This document shows, piece after piece, positions 54,803 to 62,684 of a stretch of 64,000 nt of DNA. The stretch is from contig NZ_VSSR01000019.1 of the NCBI RefSeq assembly GCF_008123515.1, forward strand, positions 62,001-126,000. The letters are read 5' to 3'. This DNA comes from Bradyrhizobium cytisi (GTDB taxonomy: Bacteria > Pseudomonadota > Alphaproteobacteria > Rhizobiales > Xanthobacteraceae). Every line of letters starts with the position of its first letter. The first letter of the stretch is position 1. Position numbers and translations under genes: made by a program. Under the pieces are notes generated by a model. The model searched no databases. It saw only the letters and a program-made list of their open reading frames with translations, and was not told where the DNA came from.

Positions 54803-56776
54803 TTACACCCCGATCTCCGCCACGATCCTGCCCGTCGTGACCTGCTCACCCTCGGCGACGTCGATCGCCGAAACCACGCCGTCGATGCCAGCCTTGTGGA
54901 CGTGCTCCATCTTCATCGCCTCCAGCGTCATCACCGGCTGGCCCGCGGTGACGCGGTCGCCCGGCTTGACCAAAACAGCGACGACGCGCCCGTTCATCGC
55001 GGCGCGGACTTTGCCGTCGCCGCCATTGCTTGCTGCGGCCTTCGGCGCGGCGAGGGTTAGATCGGTCACCGCGAGCGGGATGCCGCGGTGCTGGAGGTAG
55101 AGCCGATCGCCGTCGCGCAGGAATTTTGCGCTGTCCATCACGCCATCGTGGCGGAAGCGGATCGTGTCAGGATCGAGTTGCTCGATCTCGAACTTGTCCT
55201 GGCGACCGCCGGTGGCGACGGTGTAGCTGCCATCGCGCTCACGCGTGACGTCGAGCTCAAGCACGTGACCCGCGATCTCGATTTTCGCCGGGAGCGGGAA
55301 CGTTGCCGACAAGCTCCGGCCGCTGCGCCACGACGGCGCGCGCGGATTTGTAACGTAGAGCAGCAGGCCCGCCAGCGCCGTATCGAATGCGGCGTCCGCG
55401 CGCGGCGCGAGCAGCTCTTCGCGATGCGTGCCAATGAATGCCGTCGTCGCCTCCCCCCTGGTAAACCCAGGATGGCGCAAACACGACATCAGGAACGCCT
55501 GATTGGTGGTCACACCAAGCGCCGTGAGCTGCTCCAGGCCGACGATCAGCCGCCCTCTCGCTTCCTCGCGCGTGGCGCCGTGGCTGATCACCTTGGCGAT
55601 CATGGAATCGTAGAACGGCGGGATCTCCGAGCCTGATTGCAGCGCGTGCTCAACACGGATGCCATCAGGCACCTGCCAGCGCGCCATGCGGCCGGACTGC
55701 GGCATGAAATCCTGCGCGGCATCTTCCGAGCAGAGCCGCACCTCGATGGCATGACCTGCGAACTTGACGTCCTGCTGCTTCACGGTGAGCTGCTCGCCGC
55801 GCGCGACGCGCAGTTGCAGCTCGACCAGATCGAGCCCGGTGATCGCTTCGGTCACGGGATGCTCGACCTGAAGGCGCGTGTTCATCTCCATGAAATAGAA
55901 TTCGCCGCGCTCGTCCAGCAGGAACTCCAGCGTGCCCGCGCCCTCGTAACGCAGCGCCTTCACGGCGGCGACGGCGACCTCACCCATTCTCGCACGCAAC
56001 TCCGGCGTCACCGCGGGCGATGGCGCTTCCTCGATCAGCTTCTGGTGCCGCCGCTGCACCGAGCAGTCGCGCTCCCCGAGGTGGATGGCGTTGCCGTGGC
56101 TGTCGCCGAACACCTGGATCTCGATGTGCCGGGGATTGCGGATCGCGCGCTCGATAATGACGGTGGGATCGCCGAACGCCGCCTCCGCTTCCGACCGCGC
56201 GCTACGCAGCGCATCGGCGAAGCATGCGGCGCTGGTCACGAGCCGCATGCCGCGGCCGCCACCACCGGCAACCGCCTTGATCATCACGGGGAAGCCAGTC
56301 TTTTTGGCTTCCGCGAGCATGGCCTCGTCGCCCTGGTCGGCACCCTGATAGCCGGGAACGATAGGAACGCCGGCCTTCTTCATGATCTCCTTGGCGCCGG
56401 CCTTGTTGCCCATGGCCGCGATCGCCTGCGGCGACGGGCCGATAAAGACGAGGCCGGCATCCTTGCAGGCCTGCGCAAACTCCTCGTTCTCGGCCAGGAA
56501 GCCGTAGCCGGGATGCACAGCATCCGCGCCGCTCACCCTGGCCGCCGCGATGATCGCGGGAATGTTGAGATAGGATTGCGCCGGCAGGGCTTCGCCGATC
56601 CGCACCGCCTGATCGGCCTGCCGCACATGAAGCGCATCGCGATCCGCATCCGAATAGACGGCGACGACACTGAGGCCGAGCTGCCGCGCGCTGCGCATCA
56701 CGCGCAGCGCGATCTCGCCGCGATTGGCGACTAGGATCTTGAAGAACGGCCGGTGCTGCACTGATCCGTTCCTCAT
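54803..56776 (-). CDS. Biotin carboxylase / biotin carrier subunit of an acyl-CoA carboxylase
   Basis: The 657-residue protein starts at the ATG at 56776, overlapping the carboxyltransferase stop. The biotin carboxylase domain (about 1-450) has KILVANRGEIALRVMRSARQLG, DAVHPGYGFLAENEEFAQAC, KAVAGGGGRGMRLV (ATP grasp), and EMNTRLQVEHPVTEAITGLDLVE. A linker follows, then the biotinyl domain with LEAMKMEHVH near the C-terminus, the lysine of which is biotinylated. This is the alpha subunit type of propionyl-, methylcrotonyl- or geranyl-CoA carboxylases. It makes carboxy-biotin for the beta subunit. Confidence 0.93.
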   Translation of the reverse strand: MRNGSVQHRPFFKILVANRGEIALRVMRSARQLGLSVVAVYSDADRDALHVRQADQAVRIGEALPAQSYLNIPAIIAAARVSGADAVHPGYGFLAENEEFAQACKDAGLVFIGPSPQAIAAMGNKAGAKEIMKKAGVPIVPGYQGADQGDEAMLAEAKKTGFPVMIKAVAGGGGRGMRLVTSAACFADALRSARSEAEAAFGDPTVIIERAIRNPRHIEIQVFGDSHGNAIHLGERDCSVQRRHQKLIEEAPSPAVTPELRARMGEVAVAAVKALRYEGAGTLEFLLDERGEFYFMEMNTRLQVEHPVTEAITGLDLVELQLRVARGEQLTVKQQDVKFAGHAIEVRLCSEDAAQDFMPQSGRMARWQVPDGIRVEHALQSGSEIPPFYDSMIAKVISHGATREEARGRLIVGLEQLTALGVTTNQAFLMSCLRHPGFTRGEATTAFIGTHREELLAPRADAAFDTALAGLLLYVTNPRAPSWRSGRSLSATFPLPAKIEIAGHVLELDVTRERDGSYTVATGGRQDKFEIEQLDPDTIRFRHDGVMDSAKFLRDGDRLYLQHRGIPLAVTDLTLAAPKAAASNGGDGKVRAAMNGRVVAVLVKPGDRVTAGQPVMTLEAMKMEHVHKAGIDGVVSAIDVAEGEQVTTGRIVAEIGV

Positions 56777-58389
56777 GGGCGGGCCACCGAGAATTGCATG
56801 CGGTGGGGCGTGCGCGAATCGCCCTCGCGGCAGATCGCGAGCACTTCGGACAGCACTGCGCGGGTGTCGCGCGGATCGATCACACCGTCGTCGAGCACGC
56901 GGGCGCTGGTCGAGAACACGTCCATCTGGCCGTCGAACACGCCGACGATCTGCGCCTTCATCGCATCGAGCCTGTCCTTCTCGACCGGCTTGCCGCGGCG
57001 CGCGGCGGCGGCTTCCGTCACGATGGCCATGGTCTCGGCGGCCTGCTCGCCGCCCATCACTGCGGTCTTGGCATTGGGCCAGGAGAAGCAGAAGCGCGGA
57101 TGGAAGCCGCGCCCGCACATGCCGTAATTGCCGGCGCCGAACGAGGCGCCGCAATAGATGGTGATCTGCGGCACCGTCGCCGAGGTCACTGCCTGGATCA
57201 TCTTGGAGCCGTGCTTGATCATGCCGGCTTCTTCATAGGCCTTGCCGACCATGTAGCCGGTGGTGTTGTTGAGGTAGAGGATGGGCGTGCGGGTCTGGCA
57301 GCAGGCCTGGATGAAATGCACCGCCTTGTTGGCGCCGGCCGGATCGAGCGGACCATTGTTGGTGATGATGCCGATCGCCCGGCCCTCGATGCGGGCATGG
57401 CCGCAGACGGTCGCCGGGCCGTAGTTCGGCGCCATCTCGGTGAAGTCGGAATCATCGACGATGCGCGCGATCACCTGCTTCATGTCCACGGAGCGCTTGT
57501 GGTCCATCGGCATGATGCCGAGCAGTTCGTCCTGATCGTAGCGCGGCGGCTTGAATTCTGACGGCGCCCTGCCCGGCCGCTCCCATTCCAGCGCCGCCAT
57601 GATCTCGCGCGCAATCCGAAGTGCATCGCGATCGTCCTCCGCGAGATAGTCGCCGAGGCCGGAGATTTGCGTGTGCATCTCGGCGCCGCCGAGCTCTTCC
57701 TCGGTCGCGATCTCGCCGGTCGCAGCCGTCAGCAGCGGCGGCCCGGCGAGGAACGCACGGGTGCGGCCGCGCACCATGACGATGTAGTCGGAGAGGCCTG
57801 TCTGGTAGGCGCCGCCGGCGGTGGATGAACCGTGCGTGACGGTGACGACCGGCAACCCCGTCGCCGACAGCCGTGCGAGATTGCGAAAGATGTTGCCGCC
57901 GCGGACAAAGTCCTCGACGCGATAGCGCAGCAGATTGGCGCCGGCGCTCTCGACGAGCTGGACGTAAGGCAGCTTGTTCTCCAGCGCGAGCTCCTGCACC
58001 CGCAGCGTCTTGTCGAGGCCGTAGGGCTGCAGCGCGCCGGCGTCGATGCCGGCATCGTTGGCGCTGACCATGCAGCGGATGCCCGAAACGAAGCCGATGC
58101 CGGCGATGACGCCACCGCCGGGCACGCTCTTGGCCGCATCCGGCACATCGAACATGTAGCCGGCGAGCGTCGACAGCTCAATAAAGGGTGCACCGGGATC
58201 GAGCACCAGCGCGACGCGCTCGCGCGGCAGCAGCTGGCCGCGCTTGTGAAAGCGGTCCTTTGCCGCGGCGGATGCCGCGCGCGTGCGCTCCTCCAGCGCG
58301 CGCATGCGGTCGATCAGCGCGAGCATGCCGTCACGGTTGACGTGGTAGGCGGCGCTGCCGGGGGAAATGGTGTTTTCGAGAATGGACAT
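56773..58389 (-). CDS. Carboxyltransferase (beta) subunit of an acyl-CoA carboxylase
   Basis: The 538-residue protein starts at the ATG at 58389. The crotonase-fold domains have LPRERVALVLDPGAPFIELS, GGVIAGIGFVSG, and THGSSTAGGAYQTGLSDYIVMV in the first half, and GAGNYGMCGRGFHPRFCFSWP plus MGGEQAAETMA in the second. The glycine-rich oxyanion loops are intact. The GNYGMCGR segment is typical of methylcrotonyl- and geranyl-CoA carboxylase beta subunits rather than propionyl-CoA ones. It forms an operon with the alpha subunit. Confidence 0.9.
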   Translation of the reverse strand: MSILENTISPGSAAYHVNRDGMLALIDRMRALEERTRAASAAAKDRFHKRGQLLPRERVALVLDPGAPFIELSTLAGYMFDVPDAAKSVPGGGVIAGIGFVSGIRCMVSANDAGIDAGALQPYGLDKTLRVQELALENKLPYVQLVESAGANLLRYRVEDFVRGGNIFRNLARLSATGLPVVTVTHGSSTAGGAYQTGLSDYIVMVRGRTRAFLAGPPLLTAATGEIATEEELGGAEMHTQISGLGDYLAEDDRDALRIAREIMAALEWERPGRAPSEFKPPRYDQDELLGIMPMDHKRSVDMKQVIARIVDDSDFTEMAPNYGPATVCGHARIEGRAIGIITNNGPLDPAGANKAVHFIQACCQTRTPILYLNNTTGYMVGKAYEEAGMIKHGSKMIQAVTSATVPQITIYCGASFGAGNYGMCGRGFHPRFCFSWPNAKTAVMGGEQAAETMAIVTEAAAARRGKPVEKDRLDAMKAQIVGVFDGQMDVFSTSARVLDDGVIDPRDTRAVLSEVLAICREGDSRTPHRMQFSVARP

Positions 58390-58402
58390 GACAGTTTCCT
58401 GC

Positions 58403-58483
58403 TCGTCATTGCGAGCGAAGCGAAGCAATCCAGACTGTCACCGCGGAAGGATTCTGGATTGCTTCGCTGCGCTCGCTGTGACG
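58403..58483. repeat. Intergenic palindromic repeat, family A
   Basis: CGTCATTGCGAGCGAAGCG at the left and CGCTCGCTGTGACGG at the right, with GCAATCCAGA / TCTGGATTGC inside. It lies between the beta-keto-acid cleavage gene and the carboxyltransferase gene on the minus strand. Confidence 0.82.
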
Positions 58484-58496
58484 GGTGAGGCGATAG

Positions 58497-59363
58497 CTAG
58501 CGATTCGTTCCAAAGATCTTCCGCGCCTCGGCAGGGCTTGCGAGCTCGCGGCCGGCACGGCGGGCGCAGGCGGCGATGGCCTCGATCAGCTGGCCGTTCG
58601 ACGTCACCTTCTTGCCGTCGGCGAGATAGAAGGCATCCTCTAGGCCCGTGCGCAGATGTCCGCCGAGCTCGGCGCAGCGTTGGTGCAGCGGCCAGATCTC
58701 CTCGCGGCCGATCGCCGTGACCTGAAAATGCGCTTCGGGCCGCTTCAGCTTGATCAGGATCGGCAGCAGATCGGGATCCGAAGGCATCCCCGAGGCGACG
58801 CCCATCACAAAGTTATACTCGAACGGGCCCTTGTACATGCCGACCTGATGGTACATGCCGACACAACGGACGATGCCGACGTCAAAACATTCGAACTCGG
58901 GGATGGTGCCGACCGCGTTCATGACGTCGAGATAGTCCTTCACCTTCTCGACCGCGTTGTCGAACATCATCGGCGGCCAGGCCCAGGTATTGTCGGCCTT
59001 CACCTTCAGATAATTCAGCGAGCCGGCGTTGCAGGCGGCGATTTCCGGCTTGGTCTCGCGGATACAATCCAGCGCGCCAGAGTAGTTCGGCCCTGAGACG
59101 CCCGAAGTGTGGTTGATGATGACGCCGGGACAGGCTTCGCGGATCGCCTGCTGGATCTCCTTGCTGACGGCCACATCCCAGGACGGCAGATGCCCCTTGT
59201 CCGGCGCCTGCTGGCGCAAATGGATGTGCATGATGCTGGCGCCCGCATCGAACGCAGCCTTGGCCTCGCGCGCCATCTGCTCGGGCGTCACGGGCACGTT
59301 GTGCTGCTTGGGGTCGGTGAGCACGCCGTTCAGCGCGCAGGTGATGACGGCCTTGTCGCTCAT
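58497..59363 (-). CDS. Beta-keto acid cleavage enzyme family protein (BKACE, former DUF849)
   Basis: The 288-residue protein starts at the ATG at 59363 (MSDKAVITCALNGVL). The TIM-barrel zinc site is GASIMHIHLRQQAP (histidines about 46 and 48). GVIINHTSGVSGPNYSGALD and PEIAACNAGSLNYLK are the other conserved segments. Such enzymes condense a beta-keto acid with acetyl-CoA and release acetoacetate plus a new acyl-CoA. The first one known cleaves 3-keto-5-aminohexanoate in lysine fermentation; many members act on other keto acids. The acyl-CoA carboxylase next door may act on the product. Confidence 0.87.
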   Translation of the reverse strand: MSDKAVITCALNGVLTDPKQHNVPVTPEQMAREAKAAFDAGASIMHIHLRQQAPDKGHLPSWDVAVSKEIQQAIREACPGVIINHTSGVSGPNYSGALDCIRETKPEIAACNAGSLNYLKVKADNTWAWPPMMFDNAVEKVKDYLDVMNAVGTIPEFECFDVGIVRCVGMYHQVGMYKGPFEYNFVMGVASGMPSDPDLLPILIKLKRPEAHFQVTAIGREEIWPLHQRCAELGGHLRTGLEDAFYLADGKKVTSNGQLIEAIAACARRAGRELASPAEARKIFGTNR

Positions 59364-59460
59364 ACCACTGATGTCTCGCACGTTGAGAATTCAACGTTGG
59401 CGATCATGTGATGAGCGGCATGCGGCTTCTTGCGCGGAGAAGCTAGCTAAGCGCGAGCTA

Positions 59461-59554
59461 TCGTAGGGTGCGCAAAGGCGCTCTTGCGCCGTGCCCACCA
59501 TGTTTCGAGGCTCGATGAAGATGGCGGGCACGCTTCGCTTTGCCCACCCTACGA
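59461..59554. repeat. Intergenic palindromic repeat, family F (TCGTAGGGTG type)
   Basis: TCGTAGGGTGCGCAAAGGCG at the left and TTTGCCCACCCTACGA at the right are inverted. It lies between the AraC and BKACE genes, immediately past the AraC stop. Confidence 0.8.
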
Positions 59555-59562
59555 GAGCGTTG

Positions 59563-60363
59563 TCAGCTCGCCTCCGCCAGCCGCACCGTCTCGCTGCTGC
59601 GATAGATCGCGAGATCGCGCGAGCCGACGAAGATCGCGCGCGGCTTCAATCCGTAGAAGCGGCGGATCGAATGGCTGAAATGGGTGCTATCGGGATAGCC
59701 GATGTCCTGTGCGAGATGAGCCAGGTTGAGATCCTGGTTGGCGAAGTGCAGCAGATGCCGCGCGCGCTTCCAGGCCCGGAAGGAGCGGAACGAGATGCCG
59801 GTCTCTTCCTTGAACAGATGCAGGAAGCGCGAGGCTGAAAGACCAGCTTCGGCCGCGCAAGTATCTGCGGTGACGGGCTCGCCCGAAAACCGCTCGATGC
59901 GGGCGACGGCGCGCGTCACGCGCGGGTCGAGCACGCGGCGCGGCAGCGCCTTGCCAAAGCACATCTCGTCGAATTCAGCGGTATTGATGTCGCCATACCG
60001 GCGCTGGCGCAGCAGCGCGTAGGCAGCGAGGATCTTTCGGGCATAGACCGCGCGGTCCGGTCCCATCAGTCGCTGGGCCAAAGCCTCGATCACGCCATCC
60101 GGCATGCTTTCCGGCTCGAGCGTCACGCTGATTGCAGTGCGGTAATCGCCGGCGATGGAATGCCGCTGATTCGGCAGGGTGACGAACAGTTCGGCGGTCG
60201 CGAGGACGTCGTCGATGGTCAGATGCAGGCTGCCTTTCACCGCGACATAGACGTGGCAGCAGCCCGGGGTCCGCTTGCGTGGGCGGCCGAGCAGACCGGC
60301 ATAGAACACCCGCTCGGGCGTGATCAGCATCAGATGGTCGGATTCGCGACCGTTATCTTCCAT
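59563..60363 (-). CDS. AraC-family transcriptional regulator
   Basis: The 266-residue protein has an N-terminal cupin-like region (HVYVAVKGSLHLTIDDV, then FVTLPNQRHSIAGDY) and a C-terminal pair of helix-turn-helix motifs: TADTCAAEAGLSASRFLHLFKEETG and NLAHLAQDIGYPDSTHFSHSIRRFYGLKP. The second motif keeps the usual DxSHF-like turn (DSTHFS). GAGGATCCCA precedes the ATG at 60363. It lies inside the carboxylase-dehydrogenase gene group and is a good candidate for its activator. Confidence 0.9.
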   Translation of the reverse strand: MEDNGRESDHLMLITPERVFYAGLLGRPRKRTPGCCHVYVAVKGSLHLTIDDVLATAELFVTLPNQRHSIAGDYRTAISVTLEPESMPDGVIEALAQRLMGPDRAVYARKILAAYALLRQRRYGDINTAEFDEMCFGKALPRRVLDPRVTRAVARIERFSGEPVTADTCAAEAGLSASRFLHLFKEETGISFRSFRAWKRARHLLHFANQDLNLAHLAQDIGYPDSTHFSHSIRRFYGLKPRAIFVGSRDLAIYRSSETVRLAEAS

Positions 60364-60538
60364 TGGGATCCTCCTCGCGCGGCTCTCTGGCCGCTGCGGA
60401 CGGAGGTCACCTTAGCGGAAATTTGGGCGCTGTCACGACGCGGTAGCGCTGTCATGGAGCGCAAAAGATTGCCGTTCCGAGATGACGATCAGTCTTCCCG
60501 GAACCGCGATGAGACCGTACTCCCAACCTGCGGAGGGC

Positions 60539-61195
60539 TTACGCCCTCACGCGCGGCGCCACGTTCTGCGCGACTCCTGCCTTCTGCTCCGCCGCAACCG
60601 CGCGCTTGAAACCATCGCGCTGCTGCAGGCGCGCCCAATAGGCTGCGACATTCGGCCCGAAATCCTTGGCGAGACCGACACTACCGGCCAACCGCAGCGC
60701 GTAACCAATGACAATGTCAGCCGCGGTGAAACGGCCGGCGCACAAGGCCTCAGTATTCGCGGTCGCGGCCTCGACGGCGCGCAGCCGCCCCAGGAACCAC
60801 TTGGCATAGTCGGTGGCGACCTGCGGGTTGCGGCGCTCCTCCGGCTCGAGCTGGGTGTATCGGAGCACCAGCGTTTGCGGGAAGGTTAAGGTGGCGTCGC
60901 TGAAATACATCCAGTTCAGGAAGGCGCCGTAGGCGGGATCCTCGGGGCCAACCATCAGCGGCGTCGGGCCGTACTTGACGCCGAGATAGTGGCAGATGCC
61001 GGAGGACTCCGTCATCTTGGTCTCGCCGTCGACCATGAAAGGAATCGTGCCCAACGGATTGAGCGCGAGATATTCCTTGGCGAAAACCCGCGGCGGGAAC
61101 GGCAGCATCTTCAGCTCATACGGCAGCCCCATCTCCTCCAGCATCCAGAGCGGGCGGAACGAGCGCGCGGCGTCGCAGTGGTAGAGCGTGATCAT
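60539..61195 (-). CDS. Glutathione S-transferase family protein
   Basis: The 218-residue protein starts at the ATG at 61195, after AAGGAAATTCCCG. The thioredoxin-like domain has ITLYHCDAARSFRPLWMLEEMGLPYE, in which the catalytic residue would be the serine in ARSFR, and NPLGTIPFMVDGETKMTESSGICHYL (glutathione-binding E-S-S). The helical domain ends GFKRAVAAEQKAG. It may conjugate or rearrange an intermediate of the neighbouring pathway. Confidence 0.88.
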   Translation of the reverse strand: MITLYHCDAARSFRPLWMLEEMGLPYELKMLPFPPRVFAKEYLALNPLGTIPFMVDGETKMTESSGICHYLGVKYGPTPLMVGPEDPAYGAFLNWMYFSDATLTFPQTLVLRYTQLEPEERRNPQVATDYAKWFLGRLRAVEAATANTEALCAGRFTAADIVIGYALRLAGSVGLAKDFGPNVAAYWARLQQRDGFKRAVAAEQKAGVAQNVAPRVRA

Positions 61196-61278
61196 CGGGA
61201 ATTTCCTTTGGTGCCGGGAAGCCGTACCATCATCTTGCACAGAACCATCAGCATATCTCGTCGGCGCCACCGGTGAGG

Positions 61279-62415
61279 TCATAGCCCCATCTGCCGGCTG
61301 GCCAGATCCTTCATGATCTCCTCGGTGCCGCCGCCGATGGCGTTGACCTTGACCTCGCGGTAGATTCGCTCAGCCTTGATGCCGCGCATGAAGCCGGCGC
61401 CGCCAAAAATCTGCACGGCTTCCGAGGCGCAGAATGCCATGGTCTGCGTCGCCTGGTTCTTCATCATGCAGATTTCAGCGACCGGGCTCTCGCCCTGCTC
61501 CAGCCGCCAGGCCAGCATCTCCAGCATCGCTTGCGACGCTGCAACCTTCTGCGCCATGTCGACGATCTTGTGGCGGATGACCTGGTGCTGGGCGAGCGGC
61601 TTGCCAAACGTCTTGCGCTCCTTGGCGTAGGCAATCGCTTCATCGAGGCAGACGCGCGCAAAGGCGGTGCAGCCCGCGGCCATGCCCATGCGTTCGCTGT
61701 TGAAGTTCTGCATGATGATCTTGAAACCCTGGCCCTCCTCGCCGATCAGGTTTGCGGCCGGCACGCGGCAATCGTCGAAATGCAGCGTTGCAGTGTCGGA
61801 GGCCCACCAGCCCATCTTCTTCAGCCTGGTGCGCGACAGGCCGGGCGTATCGTCCTCGATCAGGAGCAGGCTGACGCCGCCGGCACCCTCGCCGCCGGTA
61901 CGCACCGCAACGGTCAAATAATCGGCGCGCATCCCTGAGGTGATGAAGGTCTTTTCGCCGCTCACGACGTAGTGATCGCCATCGCGCCGCGCGCTGGTGC
62001 GGAGGTTTGCGACGTCCGAACCGCCACCAGGCTCGGTGATGGCGAGCGCGGAGATCTTGTCGCCGGAGAGCACCTGCGGCAGCACGCGCGCCTTGACTTC
62101 GGGGCGCGCCGCACGCGCGATCGGCGGCGAGCCGATGGTGTGGCTCATCAGGCTGGCGCTGACGCCGCCGGCCCCGGCCCGCGCCAGCTCCTGGCTGGCC
62201 ACGATCTTCATGAACTGGTCGGCGGCGATCCCGCCATATTCCTCGGGGAATCCGAGCCCCAACAGGCCGATCTCGGCCGCCTTGCGATAGAGCGCGCGGG
62301 GGAATTCGCCGGCTTCGTCCCACTCATGGGCGAAGGGCGCGATCTCCTTGTCGACGAAGCGGCGCATCACGTCGCGGAAAGCGTCGTGCTCGGCGGTATA
62401 GAACGGGCTCTTCAT
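61279..62415 (-). CDS. Acyl-CoA dehydrogenase
   Basis: The 378-residue flavoprotein starts at the ATG at 62415 (MKSPFYTAEHDAFRD). SALAITEPGGGSDVANLRTSARRD is the flavin/substrate loop, KTFITSGMRADYLTVAVRT the next strand. ERKTFGKPLAQHQVIRHKI and QIFGGAGFMRGIKAERIYREVKVNAIGGGTEEIMKDL form the C-terminal domain, with the acidic pair at the family position. It is intact, and oxidises an acyl-CoA to the enoyl-CoA. The acyl-CoA ligase at 62685 is divergent. Confidence 0.92.
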   Translation of the reverse strand: MKSPFYTAEHDAFRDVMRRFVDKEIAPFAHEWDEAGEFPRALYRKAAEIGLLGLGFPEEYGGIAADQFMKIVASQELARAGAGGVSASLMSHTIGSPPIARAARPEVKARVLPQVLSGDKISALAITEPGGGSDVANLRTSARRDGDHYVVSGEKTFITSGMRADYLTVAVRTGGEGAGGVSLLLIEDDTPGLSRTRLKKMGWWASDTATLHFDDCRVPAANLIGEEGQGFKIIMQNFNSERMGMAAGCTAFARVCLDEAIAYAKERKTFGKPLAQHQVIRHKIVDMAQKVAASQAMLEMLAWRLEQGESPVAEICMMKNQATQTMAFCASEAVQIFGGAGFMRGIKAERIYREVKVNAIGGGTEEIMKDLASRQMGL

Positions 62416-62684
62416 TGCATTTGCGCCTTCGACGGCTCCCTTCTCGCTTCCACCATGGCCGGAACATTGACGGCTCACTTGCGCCGAGTGGCTGAGTGGG
62501 GTGTGGCACGTCGCAGGCCCAGGACCTAGCAACTCAACGCAAGACGGTATTTGTCCCTCGCAGGCCAACTCCAGATCAAAAAAAGACTGCTGCACAAAAA
62601 CTCCGGCTGGCCTCCCAGGGCCACGCCGGCATGGTGCACAGCAACAAAAGGACAGGCGGCACAACACCGCCGAGGGAGGGATTG